From Symbiodinium natans (lineage: Eukaryota; Sar; Dinophyceae; Suessiales; Symbiodiniaceae): 64,000 bases of DNA. A model generated the notes under the pieces. The model saw only the letters and a program-made list of their open reading frames with translations, did not search any database and was not told where the DNA came from. Both the position numbers and the translations under genes were made by a program. The DNA is taken from contig CAJNDS010000132.1 in the NCBI GenBank assembly GCA_905221605.1, positions 152,501-216,500 of the forward strand, in the 5' to 3' direction. Positions 51,718 through 61,184 of this stretch are shown here, piece after piece; positions within the stretch are counted from its first letter, which is position 1; each line of letters starts with the position of its first letter.

Positions 51718-51860
51718 GGTCAGGGTTTAGGGGTTTAGGGGTTTAGGGGTTCAGGGGTTTAGGGGTTTAGGGGTTTAGGGGTTTAGGGGTTTAGGGGTTT
51801 AGGGGTTTAGGGGTTTTGGGGTTTAGGGGTTTTAGAGGTTTAGGGGTTTAGGGTTCAGGG
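51718..51860 (+). repeat. 8-base TTTAGGGG array
   Basis: About 14 GTTTAGGG-G units with one extra G per unit, grading into ordinary 7-base repeat. Confidence 0.95.
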
Positions 51861-52151
51861 TTTCGGGTTTAGGGGTTTAGGGGTTTTAGAGGTTTAGGGG
51901 TTTAGGGTTTAGGGTTTCGGGTTTCGGGTTTAGGGCACTAGCCTTGAAACACTAAAGTGGCCCCAAAGCCGATACACCATGCACCCGAACCCCTCGCAAA
52001 ATGCAACAAAACCTCGAAGCCCTTCAGCTCAGGCCCTGTCCGCTGAACCCTAAACCCTAAACCCTAAACCCTAAACCCGAAACCCTAAACCCGAAACCCT
52101 AAACCCTAAACCCTCAGCCCTAAGCCCTAAACCCTAAGCCCTAAACCCTGC

Positions 52152-52208
52152 CTGGTGATCGTGGCGGCCTGGCCAAGAATCAGTTCAACCCCTTCCCTGG
52201 AACCGTCG
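52152..52208 (-). CDS. Exon with GCAGGG telomeric donor
   Basis: DGSREGVELILGQAATIT after CAATAG; ends ACCAG before GCAGGGTTTAGGG. The plus strand is also open (GGLAKNQFNPFPGTVAIV). The minus strand has both splice sites. Confidence 0.5.
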
Positions 52209-52213
52209 CTATT

Positions 52214-52352
52214 GTTTATTATCCCCTCCCCCCAGCCCCCTACCCCCGAATATTAAATACCCCTCCATTATAGTTATATTCTTGTATATTGGGGGTGTTT
52301 GATATTACGGGGTAGGGGGGGGTTAATATTAGGGGGAGGGGATTATATCCCT
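52214..52352. mobile_element. Palindromic element (family I)
   Basis: TATCCCCTCCCCC, CCTACCCCCGAATATTAAATA at the left mirrored by TAATATTAGGGGGAGGGGATTA at the right. Confidence 0.65.
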
Positions 52353-52545
52353 CAACAAGCTTCGGCAGGGTTTAAAGGGTTCAGGGGTTCAAGATTAAAG
52401 TCGCTAGGCTCTCACGGCCAAGAAAGAAGCCCTGAACTCAACGAAGCCCTAGGCTAAACATCAGGAAATTGCTTTAGAAGATTCAGGGGGTAAAAACGGG
52501 AGAAGCAGGACCCCAGCCCCCGTTTCTTGTGTTGGATTTAGAAGG

Positions 52546-52625
52546 TTTAGGGTTTAGGGTTTAGGGTTTAGGGTTTAGGGTTTAGGGTTTAGGGTTTAGG
52601 GTTTAGGGTTTAGGGTTTAGGGTTT
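52546..52625 (+). repeat. Telomere-type array
   Basis: Eleven TTTAGGG units. Confidence 0.98.
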
Positions 52626-52730
52626 CATGGCTTACAGTTTTGCCAGTTTAGGGTTTACGGGTTGTAGAGCCACTACCATGACTACGTACCGGACGAGATC
52701 TGCGGACACCCAGGTCACTTGTGACATGGG

Positions 52731-52842
52731 GTTTAGGGTTTAGGGTTTAGGGTTAGGGTTTAGGGTTTAGGGTTTAGGGTTTAGGGTTTAGGGTTTAGGG
52801 TTTAGGGTTTAGGGTTTAGGGTTTAGGGTTTAGGGTTTAGGG
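52731..52842 (+). repeat. Telomere-type array
   Basis: About 16 units with one shortened TTAGGG. Confidence 0.98.
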
Positions 52843-52851
52843 CTTCGGGAC

Positions 52852-52967
52852 CGGATTCTGAGGCGCTAAGGTGGGAAGCGTTGAAGGAGGTGAAGATCAT
52901 GTTGTGATTCTTGGTGCTTGACTGCAGCTGTAGGGGTCCGGATGCGGTGGCCATCACAAAGGAACCC
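52852..52967 (-). CDS. Exon with telomeric TTAG acceptor
   Basis: GSFVMATASGPLQLQSSTKN then HNMIFTSFNASHLSASES, 38 codons, acceptor GGGGTTAG at the end of a G-strand array, donor GTCCCG. Strongly protein-like. Confidence 0.55.
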
Positions 52968-53055
52968 CTAACCCCTAAACCCTAAACCCTAAACCTTAAA
53001 CCCTAAACCCTAAACCCTACAGCTTAAACCCTAAACCCTAAACCCTAAACCCTAC

Positions 53056-53126
53056 CTTTCATCTGCGGATCTGCGGTGCCTCGGTGCAGCAGATGCCAAG
53101 CTAAGAGCAACGCCAGGGGTATCAGC
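53056..53126 (-). CDS. Exon, hydrophobic segment
   Basis: LIPLALLLAWHLLHRGTADP then QMK, acceptor CTGACAG, donor GTAGGGTTTAGGG. Phase does not match 52852-52967 as drawn. Confidence 0.5.
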
Positions 53127-53313
53127 CTGTCAGCTCAAAGCAGGTTTAGGGTTTTGGGCCTTTTCGGGGTTTAGGGTTTAGGGTTTAGGGTTTCGGGTTT
53201 AGGGTTTAGTAATAGGGTTTAGGGTTTAGAGCCATGTCAAGCTGTGCCGCTTAAAACAAGGCCGACCTGTCGAAAGGAACTCCGTTCTTTGGCTCGTCGT
53301 CCCGACCTCCCCT

Positions 53314-53392
53314 CCCCCCCCCCCCCCCCCCCCCTCCCCCCCCCCCCTCCCCCCCCCCCTCTCCCCCCCCCCCTCCCCCCCCCCCCCCCAAA
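53314..53392. repeat. Poly-C wall
   Basis: C runs of 9-18 with single T. Confidence 0.95.
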
Positions 53393-53599
53393 CCCCCCTC
53401 TGGCAGAGGTTAGGGTTGAGCTACCTGTACATCCTGACCGGGATGGGCCATAATACCCTGTCCTACAATGGTGGGTTCTATGACCTGTAAACCTTATAAA
53501 CCCCACAAACCCTGTCAACTCTACAAGACTATAGACTCTCTAAAACCCCATCCCTAAACCCTAAACCCTAAACCCGATAACGCCCTATACAAGCCTTAC

Positions 53600-53725
53600 A
53601 CAGAAGAACTCATCCTGGGACGCAGATTCTCGCACGACCCGCCACAGACCGATCAGCGCCCCCCGCAGCTGAGCCCGAGGCACGGCGCACATTGCACCAA
53701 CCAGGCACCACCAAGAGAAGAGCTC
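53600..53725 (-). CDS. Exon, unknown protein
   Basis: Exactly 42 codons: ELFSWWCLVGAMCAVPRAQL, RGALIGLWRVVRESASQDEF, FC. Acceptor CTTGAG, donor GTAAGG. Possibly a membrane-associated helix in the first 20 residues. Confidence 0.6.
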
Positions 53726-53949
53726 CTCAAGGGTTAGGGTGTCTATACATTCTTTACAGTTTGGACAGGATTTTATAGGGCGTTTATAGGTTCAGAGGGT
53801 ATCCTCTATAGGTTGTCTAGGCTTTTACACGGACACCCCTCTCAAACACTGGCCAGAGGGTTGAGTGTTTAGGATTGACTAGGGCCCTGAAACTAGAAGC
53901 TGGGAACCTTGCCTTAAGGGGTATACGGAGGAACCTCTACAAGAGACCC

Positions 53950-54075
53950 TCTATATAACACCTACATATATGTACATACATACATGTATGTATATATACA
54001 TATACCTTATATATGGACCCTATATACCTAATTAGCCCCTAGTCCCCCCCCCCCCCCCCCCCGCCAAAAAAACAA
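53950..54075. repeat. TACATA/TATG microsatellite and poly-C
   Basis: CATATATGTACATACATACATG repeats followed by C18. Confidence 0.85.
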
Positions 54076-54103
54076 CCTAACGACCTTATAAGGGCTCCTC
54101 CTG

Positions 54104-54181
54104 TTAGTCCCTTGGTTGCCAAGTATGCCCAACTAACTGCCACCCGTTGTCCCCCAAGAAAGTCTTGGTCAGCACGCTCAC
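54104..54181 (-). CDS. Terminal exon, unknown protein
   Basis: VSVLTKTFLGDNGWQLVGHT then WQPRD and stop TAA; 26 codons after acceptor AGAAAGAAG. Confidence 0.55.
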   Translation of the reverse strand: MSVLTKTFLGDNGWQLVGHTWQPRD

Positions 54182-54528
54182 CTTCTTTCTTTCTTCTTTA
54201 AGGAGGTCTGAATTTTATCCTATAACCCTAAACCCTAAGCCCCCAAACCTAAACCCCCCCCGAAATAAGTTCAACAAAAACACAGCGTCCTGGTGGCTTC
54301 GGCTTGCAGGTTAGGATTGTAGGGTTCATAGAGCTTATAGGGTGCTATAAGGCTTTTAAAGGGTTTACAGGGTGTTCTAGGGTTTACAGGCTTTATCCTA
54401 AACCCTAAACCCTAAACCCTAAACCCTGAACCCTAAACCCTGAACCCTAAAAGGCCCCTAAACCCTACACCCAAAGTTTATGGCCCCACAGCACAGACGT
54501 CCTCAAACCCCAGGAGCCCTAAACCACG

Positions 54529-54588
54529 CGCAGGTCCTGAGACTGGGCTTGGCCTGGCACAGGGCGGAGCACTCGTCAGAAATCAATT
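54529..54588 (+). CDS. Candidate terminal exon, strand ambiguous
   Basis: VLRLGLAWHRAEHSSEIN and stop after CGCGCAG. The minus strand reads DECSALCQAKPSLRTCAWF. Confidence 0.35.
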
Positions 54589-54717
54589 AGGGACTTCTTG
54601 GGTTTAGGGTTTAGCGTTTCGGGTTTAGGGTTTAGGGTTGAGGGTTTAGGAGTAAGGGGTTGTTGATCTTGGGTTTCGGCTCGAAGGGCTTTGGTCCGTC
54701 CTCACCCTACGTAGAAG

Positions 54718-54771
54718 GCTGCGCATTGCCCTACTAAGGACTGTTAATGCAAGGGCGAACATCCCAAAAGG
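54718..54771. mobile_element. Half of a family B element
   Basis: CTACTAAGGACTGTTAATGCAAGGGCGAACATCCC: right half only. Confidence 0.6.
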
Positions 54772-55100
54772 TATCCGTTCCTTGTATCGTGTAGGGTACA
54801 GGAAAGGGCTCAACATGTCAAGTCCCGTCAATACAGTGATTGCTTGATTTTGCGACTGTCGCAAGTGGGTAGGGATCTGAAAGCATGGCTCCTTCTGCGC
54901 GCGATATTCGTGCAGCAAGTGGACCACGTATAAGCAACTCGAAGCAGGCACACTAACAGTCTGCGGACGGGCAGTGCGGAGCCATGGTCTCACAACCGAC
55001 GTGGCGGTAGTTTGTGTCATCTCGAGTTGTCTAGTAACTTGACCATGGACATGCAGTGTCCGACAAAATGTCTCCCTGGCCCAAGGTGGTGCACACAGCA
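54770..55100 (-). CDS. Open coding block, unknown protein
   Basis: VTRQLEMTQTTATSVVRPWL, RTARPQTVSVPASSCLYVVH, HLRQSQNQAITVLTGLDMLS and FLYPTRYKERIPF, ending at a half family B element (54718-54771). A plus frame over 55012-55203 is open too. Confidence 0.4.
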
Positions 55101-55276
55101 CACAGTATCCTCACACATCTCTACACTCTGCAGCACACCTGACTACATTGCACCCTGGACCGCGGAAGCTCTTGGAAATCCGCAAGAACCTGCAAGAGCC
55201 TGACTAATGGCCCGACGACACTGAATGACCCCATGCATTCAGTCTACACTATGTCCGGTATTCTTCGGCTGGCTCC

Positions 55277-55435
55277 TACAAGGAGGGGCCCCCAAGTTGT
55301 AAGTAGAGTTCTAAGGGCCCTAAATTGGGTTCTAAGGATCCTCAAGTAGGTTCTAAGTCCCTTAACCACAGTTAGTATAACCCTAAACCCTAAACCCTAA
55401 ACCCTAAACCCTAAAAAGGGGGGCCCCTCCTTGTA
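55277..55435. mobile_element. Family C element carrying telomere repeats
   Basis: TACAAGGAGGGGCCCC to GGGGCCCCTCCTTGTA. It matches the 41413 copy except that (CCCTAAA)5 replaces GTAA at 55380-55415. It lies just downstream of the CCCH gene's stop. Confidence 0.85.
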
Positions 55436-55449
55436 TAGCCCCTGGACTC

Positions 55450-56400
55450 ATCCGCTCGCCGGCAGGAAGTGTTCGCGGAGTCGCTCCAGGTGTGCGGCCA
55501 AGAGGTCGGCGCTGGGCTTGGTGCTCTCTCGGTTCCGGGACTGGTTCGTCACCAGGCCGATCAGGTTCCTAGGATGGGCTTTATAAGAATCTCTGAAAGA
55601 TCTTCCTGAAGAGGATCCCTCTTCAAGCCAGTAGGGAAAATCATAAGATGTCCCAAGTGCCTACCTAGGTTCGAGAAAGTCATCCGCGCCAGCATCCTCT
55701 TGAGGTGGTGGAGGTCGCGGTCCGCAAGGATGTCGGCCAAAGGCCCCGCACCTCCGGACTCCTCCGCCATTAAGTCCAAGATCGCCTTAGCCTCTTCGAG
55801 GAAGCCCGCCTGTTCAGCTTTGTTGCGACAGGTGTGCATCACCAGCTCAATGAACTGAGCAGAGCTGAGGCATTGGATGAGGTGGCGCTGCTTCTTGTCG
55901 AGCTTCGGCGTCTTCTGCGCGTGCTCCATGTGGCAAAAGGTGCACCCCTGGCCATTTTCGCAGTGCCCGGCGATGAAGTAGATGCATGGGCGCCGGCACA
56001 CCTCCGGGTGTCCGAGGCTGCCTGGGCTGGGCAGCCTTCCGCCCTCTTGGCCTTGAGGGCTCCTTGTCTCGCCCTGCCCAAGCTGATTCGTCAGGTCCGC
56101 GGTCTTCTGGGAGAGGCTGGCCACGTAGCTGCGATTGGAGGCCTCCTCGCTGGCAGCCTCCGGGCTGATATGACGCCCCTGCAAGCCGGGGGGGGAGCTC
56201 TGCGCGCGGGGCTTGCTGGAACGGCCCACATGGTCCTCGAAGTCCTCCTTCACATCGATGAAGGTGAAACGGTACTCCAACTCCAGGGTCATGGCGGAGA
56301 AACTATCGCCGAACGTCCTTTCCAAGGTCAGGGCGCAATACCGGGATCTGGGCCACATGCCGAGCAAGCACGCAAGAGCATGCAGGAGCTCCCGCAGGGT
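55450..56400 (-). CDS. CCCH-type zinc-finger protein
   Basis: Main exon about 56400-55665: possible start ATG 56358 (MWPRSRYCALTLERTFGDSF), then an acidic/serine-rich linker, then a CCCH finger CIYFIAGHCENGQGCTFCH with C-x7-C-x5-C-x3-H spacing (RNA- or DNA-binding fold), followed by LDKKQRHLIQCLSSAQFIEL and helical AEQAGFLEEAKAILDLMAEE. An 86-base GT-AG intron (55579-55664) separates the last exon, which reads HPRNLIGLVTNQSRNRESTK then SADLLAAHLERLREHFLPAS and a stop near 55450. Coding in frame continues upstream of the ATG (RELLHALACLLG) to the edge of a family A element at 56402, so a further 5' exon is likely. CCCH proteins of this spacing are numerous in dinoflagellates and are thought to act in RNA regulation. 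Target unknown. Confidence 0.75.
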
Positions 56401-56401
56401 T

Positions 56402-56475
56402 TACTTGGAGGTTCATGGTACGTATCAACCAATGGGAACTGTACTTATAACCCACTTATAAGCCCCTTAAGTGCC
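56402..56475. mobile_element. Family A element cut by telomere array
   Basis: TACTTGGAGGTTCATGG then AACTGTACTTATAACCCACT to AAGTGCCCCCTAAGCCCTAAA: the right end is replaced by CCCTAAA units. Confidence 0.7.
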
Positions 56476-56479
56476 CCCT

Positions 56480-57200
56480 AAGCCCTAAACCCTAAACCCT
56501 AAACCCTAAACCCTAAACCCTAAACCCCTCCCCTCCCCCTCCCCCTTCAAGGAAAAGAAACACAGGCCTTGCTGTGCTGTGCCTTCGGAAGGCTTCGCTG
56601 GCCTGGGCGCTTTCCGTGAAGGGCCTTCTTGCTGCCCTTGCAGGCTTTAGGGACGAACCCAAAAGGCTCAAGTTGCTTAGGGAGTTTAGGGTTTAGGGTT
56701 CAGGGTTCAGGGTTTAGGGTCTAGGGTCTAGGGTTTGGGGTTTAGGGTTTAGGCTTAGCTTTGGAGTAGACCCTGGGAAAAAAGTATATACCTTTTTAGG
56801 TATAAGTAGCTATTAGAGGAACCCAGAACCAACAAAAAGTATTAAAGTGTAGTACTCCAAAACCTGGGGGAGGACTTGTAACCTAAGATCGTACCTACAG
56901 GGCCGCTCGGGGAAACTTGAGACCTGGCTTTCTGTGTGTAAAACCTTCCTAGGAGGGCTTTTCGGAGACGTCGGCATGCGGTCAGTTGTCTAAATGAGGG
57001 CCCTTGTTTTGATCCTTAGCGAAACACGGCCCCCTGTGTTTAGACCAGGGCTCAACATGCAGTAAAATAACGGGAAGATCAGTGCACGGCTTGAAATTCT
57101 ACCTAAACCCTATAACCCCAAGCCCCTAAACCCCAAGCCCCTAAACCCCGAAACCCTCGGCCCCCAAACTCTACAGCGCCCAAGCATCCTGGGGGCACAG
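56480..57200. other. No secure gene
   Basis: Telomere units, a C-rich stretch, a possible 3' exon at about 56551-56650 on the minus strand (ACKGSKKALHGKRPGQRSLP and stop) and a decayed element at 56764-56880 resembling 25380-25465. Confidence 0.35.
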
Positions 57201-57208
57201 CGTTGTAG

Positions 57209-57247
57209 GTCCCAACCCATCCTGGGGCGACCTGGCGCAAAGAAACG
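57209..57247 (+). CDS. Exon with GTGAGGGTTTAGGG donor
   Basis: VPTHPGATWRKET, 13 codons, acceptor GTTGTAG. Confidence 0.55.
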
Positions 57248-57302
57248 GTGAGGGTTTAGGGTTTAGGGCTTAGGGTTTGGGATTTAGGGTTTAAGGGCTT
57301 GG

Positions 57303-57366
57303 GGTTTAGGGCTTAGGGCTTAGGGCTTAGGGCTTAGGGCTTAGGGCTTAGGGCTTAGGGCTTAGG
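57303..57366 (+). repeat. GGGCTTA variant array
   Basis: Nine GGGCTTA units in a row; homogenised telomere-type variant. Confidence 0.95.
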
Positions 57367-57711
57367 GTGTAGGGTTTAGGGGGCTTGGGGTTTAGGGGTA
57401 CAGGGTTTAGGCGTTCGGGGGCTCAAGCTATTATAGGGCTTAACCCCGAAGAGACAATGGGCAAGCAGACCCGATGATCATGACAAGTTACCCCATTCTG
57501 AAGGGCTTTAGGGTTTAGGAAGCAGGGTGGCTTTCACTTGTAACACCGAATGGACGGTCTATGTTGAGACTGCAAAGCACGCCCCCTAACCCTAAACCCT
57601 AAACGCCAGACCCTAAACCGTGAACCCTACACCCTTGACCCTAAACCCTAAACCCTAAACCCTTGACCCTAAACCCTAAACCCTAAACCCTAAACCCTCC
57701 AAAGCCCCAAC

Positions 57712-57760
57712 TTGCTCTTGCCGGGCCGTTCTGGCGGCCCAGGGCTTGGGGGATAGAGGT
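57712..57760 (-). CDS. Exon, unknown protein
   Basis: TSIPQALGRQNGPARA, acceptor GCCCGAG, donor GTTGGG. Confidence 0.5.
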
Positions 57761-57948
57761 CTCGGGCACGTTTAGGGTTTAGGGTTTAGGGTTTAGGGTT
57801 TAGGGTTTAGGGATTGGGGTTTAGGGTTTGGGGTTAGGGATTGGGGTTTAGGGCCCTGGAATCATAACTTGGGGTTGAGGGGTTTTGGGGGTTCGGGGTT
57901 TGGCAATTGGGAGAGTTTAGGGCTTGGGGGCGAGGGGGGAGTGGAAAG

Positions 57949-58007
57949 GTGAAGGTGCCGTGGCTTTGGATGAAGGCACTTGGCTTGAGTGCTTGCCCGC
58001 TTTCAAG
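57949..58007 (+). CDS. Exon, unknown protein
   Basis: EGAVALDEGTWLECLPAFK, 19 codons, acceptor TGGAAAG, donor GTGGTT. Confidence 0.55.
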
Positions 58008-58606
58008 GTGGTTGAGGGTTTAGGGTTTAGGGCTAGGGCTTAGCGTGTAGGGTATAGGGTATAGGGTATAGGGTTTAGGGTTTAGGGTATAGGGTATAGG
58101 GTATAGGGTATGGGGTTTAGGGTTTAGGGTTTATGGATGGTCGGATCGTGGATCTCAAACGCTATGCACTGCTCGGGGCTCTCTAAACCCTACAACGAAG
58201 CCTTCGTAGCTGAAAGAGTGCACTTTACACTTTTTGGGATACTACAACCCCCTATAGAACTGAAAGTGTACACTTTTTTGGGCGGCTTATGATTGCAGCA
58301 ACTACGGTTCTACTGGGCTGCACTTAGGAGACCTAAGGAATTTAGGGATGGATTTAGAGGTTTAGGCTTGGGGTTTAGGGATTTAGGATTTAGGGTTTAG
58401 GGCTAGGGTTTAGGGTCTTCTGGTTTTAGGGGCAAAAAAGGGTTTAGGGAGTCTAGTGGCCCATCCCTGCACAGCCCGAACTCTCGGGGCTGCACTGTGG
58501 CCTTTGGATCCGGCCCTCTAGACCCTAAACCCAAAACCCTAAACCCTAACCCTGAACCCTAAACCCTAACCCTAAACCCTAAACTCTAAACCCTAAACCC
58601 CCCTGC

Positions 58607-58654
58607 CTGGGACACAGCTCCTCCGCTGTGCGGTTCAGAGGGTCCCTGGGCAGC
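58607..58654 (-). CDS. Exon with GCAGGG donor
   Basis: LPRDPLNRTAEELCP, acceptor ACCGAG, donor GCAGGGGGGTTTAGGG. Frame continues upstream (VTTACIPR) if another acceptor is used. Confidence 0.5.
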
Positions 58655-59177
58655 CTCGGTATGCAAGCCGTGGTCACCGGTTTAGGGTTTAGGGCTTCTT
58701 GGGGTCTACAAAGCTTAGACTTTAATCCGAGCACCTGTTTAATTAAACCCCCCATATTAAAAGACTTTGTTTTCTCCGGAAGCCCGCCGGAAGACTACTT
58801 TCCATTACGGTGGATTTGGTATGGACATAACCCCCACATATAAAGAAATTTGTTGGGGGGGTTTTGCAAAATCTGATCGTCGGCCTTTTTTGTGTCTTCG
58901 GACCTAATAGAGATTCTATACCTTCCTATTGTTTTCAATACACTCTTATTGTTTTTAATAGAGAATCAATACAGGGCCATGGTCCAACAATTGCGGAACC
59001 CTGCATTCCTTATTGTGGGGGGGGGGGGGGGGGGCACCAATTAAACAAGAGCACGGACTAGGCTTTAGGGCTTGCGGGCTTAAACCCTATACCATAAACC
59101 CTCTCAGCCCTCCAAACAAACCCTAAACCCTAAACCCCAAACCCCAAAACTCCTCCAGGTCGCAACTTTGTTGCAAG

Positions 59178-59237
59178 GATCTGGTAGTGTTTGCGTGGCA
59201 GCAGTCGGAACCAGAGCATCCCAAGCCCATCTTTCAA
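59178..59237 (+). CDS. Exon, unknown protein
   Basis: Exactly 20 codons, DLVVFAWQQSEPEHPKPIFQ, acceptor GTTGCAAG, donor GTGGATTTAGGG. Confidence 0.55.
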
Positions 59238-59496
59238 GTGGATTTAGGGCTTGGGGTTTAGGGTCTAAGGGTTTAGGGTTTAGGGGTTAGGGTGTAGGGT
59301 TTCAGGGTTTCAGGCTGAGTGAGAAAGAACATGACTTTTATCATCTTTAGGAGGAGGAAGAAGGAGATAATGATAACTATGACTAAGAGTTCATAGGCTA
59401 TCTAGACGGGCAGTTTTGAGTCCCTAAACCCGAACCCTGAACCAGCAATGCCTGTCGAAGGCTCACCACGAAACGCTAAACCCTACGTTGGGGTAT

Positions 59497-59619
59497 AGAC
59501 CCTCTGAATAAGGTAGAAGCGCCCGTCCCCACCCAGTACCAGTGTCGAGTCGCCCTGTTTAAGAGAGCCAGAAGAGGGTGAGGAAGAGTTCCCTGCTAAG
59601 GGTCCCCCGTTATCTTACC
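59497..59619. mobile_element. Family G element with 38-base insert
   Basis: Same ends as 10609-10708. The insert at 59514-59551 has no counterpart in the other copy and is the coding part above. Confidence 0.65.
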
Positions 59620-59694
59620 TGTAGGTCTCTGGGCACAGAGCAACGGCGTCCTTTCTGAAGCTGCCATAGCTGCAAATCGTCTACGTTCCGCTTG
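59501..59694 (-). CDS. Two exons inside or around a family G element
   Basis: Exon 59619-59694 reads KRNVDDLQLWQLQKGRRCSV then PRDLQ, acceptor GTAG, donor GTAAGA. The 64-base intron is family G sequence. Exon 59501-59554 reads GDSTLVLGGDGRFY then LIQR after TTAAACAG. Phase 0 matches. LVLGGDGRFY resembles the conserved N-terminal loop of phosphoglucomutases, but the preceding exon does not, so the name is not assigned. Confidence 0.45.
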
Positions 59695-59737
59695 CTACTT
59701 GCTGAGGCTGATGGGGGGTGGGAGGTTCATGGGCGGT

Positions 59738-59842
59738 TTAGGGTTTAGGGTTTAGGGTTTAGGGTTTAGGGTTTAGGGTTTAGGGTTTAGGGTTTAGGGT
59801 TTAGGGTTTAGGGTTTAGGGTTTAGGGTTTAGGGTTTAGGGA
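59738..59842 (+). repeat. Telomere-type array, 15 units
   Basis: Perfect TTTAGGG units. Confidence 0.98.
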
Positions 59843-60325
59843 TTTCGGGTTCGCCCCTCACACCCTTCTGGCCGGGGGCACGCTGCCAACTATGCGTATC
59901 CAATTCAGATCTGAGCCATGCCACAGCGAATGGAACGTAATACAGGCACCGAAAATTTACCAACATTCTCCATATACTTATGAGAGAAACTACCTTCCTG
60001 AATACCCTAGGGCTCCAAGTATACAAATAACACCTACATTGGGGTCTAAAGTCTGTACGTAATACCTACTTTGGGCTTTTTGGAGCAATAGGTATACACA
60101 CACGGCCCCTAAACTAAGCGAAGAACCATGGAGATAGCGCATCTAAAGCGCAGGATCTAGGCTAAGGGATCATAGGTTCCGAATTGAGTGAGGCAAGGGA
60201 AAGCGGCAACCCAAAACAGCTCATCATGAACTTATGTTTGAAGATATGACGAGGAAAACCCCTGCACCCAAACCTGAAAAAAGCCTCAACCCTAAGCCCG
60301 AACCCTAAACACTCAGCACTGGTCT

Positions 60326-60415
60326 TAGGATGTTTCCCCCTTACACTAACAGTCCTTCATAGGGACATGTAGTACCCCCCATGAGAACTGCTAGTATAAG
60401 GGGCAAAAATCCCAA
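60326..60415. mobile_element. Family B element
   Basis: TTAGGATGTTTCCCCCTTAC to CTAGTATAAGGGGCAAAAATCCCAA. Confidence 0.75.
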
Positions 60416-60429
60416 CCCTGGTCCATCAG

Positions 60430-60494
60430 TCCTACAAATCCTGGCCCTAGAAAACATGGAGCCTGCGCCACCTGCCCGGATGGGAGCATCCAAG
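60430..60494 (+). CDS. Exon after a family B element
   Basis: LQILALENMEPAPPARMGAS then K, acceptor CCATCAG, donor GTACCT. Confidence 0.55.
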
Positions 60495-60532
60495 GTACCT
60501 GGGTTTGCACCATAACCCCTGCCAAGGACTGT

Positions 60533-60655
60533 TACAAGGAAGGGCCCCCCTGGCTATAAGTAGAGTTATAAGGACCTTAAATTGTGTTATAAGGATCCTA
60601 ACTTAGGTTCTAAGTCCCTTAACTTTAGTTAGTATAGTAAGGGGCCCTCCTTGTA
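60533..60655. mobile_element. Family C element nested in family B
   Basis: TACAAGGAAGGGCCCC to GGGCCCTCCTTGTA. The left flank CCAAGGACTGT and the right flank GCATAAGGGGGAACATCCCA are the two halves of a family B right arm, so C inserted into B with duplication of TA. Confidence 0.85.
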
Positions 60656-60928
60656 GCATAAGGGGGAACATCCCACGGAGGGCGAAGAGTCTAACCAACC
60701 CAAGACACCACACAAACAACAAAACCAATGCCTAAACGAGTCCAAAAACAACAGAAAACTAAAACACAACAGTCTAAACACCACACACACTCCCCACAAG
60801 CGGCTAAACCCCCCTAAGCCTGAGAATCCTCCAGCCCTGAATCCTAGCCCTAAACCCTCAACCCTCAGCCCTCAACCTTCAATTCAACCCTAAACTCTAA
60901 ACCCTAAACCCTAAACCCTACACCCTAG

Positions 60929-61184
60929 CTTCGAGCCCCGCAAGGGCTCTGACCGGTGCGGGCCGGGCTTTGTGCAGCCTCGGCTTCGCACCGTGAAGGC
61001 AACGCTGCTCGAGTTGAGGGTTTAGGGTTTAGGTTTTAGGGTTTAGGGTTTGGGGTTTAGGGTTTGGGGTTTGGGGTTTAGGGTTTCGGGTTTAGGGTTT
61101 GGGGTTTAGGGCTTATAGGCTTTGGCGTTCGCTAACCTTGCAAAACCGAACATGCTACATGTCTTAACAGAGTGCCGCGCATAG
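60929..61184 (+). CDS. Last two exons joined by a purely telomeric intron
   Basis: Exon 60929-61019 reads FEPRKGSDRCGPGFVQPRLR then TVKATLLELR after acceptor CACCCTAG. The intron 61020-61118 consists only of TTTAGGG-type units, begins GTTTAGGG and ends CTTATAG. Exon 61119-61184 reads ALAFANLAKPNMLHVLTECR then A and stop TAG. Both phases are 0 and the exons are 91 (one carried base plus 30 codons) and 66 bases. Product unknown. Confidence 0.65.
61020..61118 (+). repeat. Telomere-type array acting as an intron
   Basis: About 13 units of TTTAGGG, TTTGGGG and TTTCGGG with no other sequence. Confidence 0.8.

Noticed and set aside
55834-56481. 215-codon plus frame opposite the CCCH gene
   Set aside because: Antisense shadow: the minus strand encodes a clear zinc finger and joins to a good last exon.
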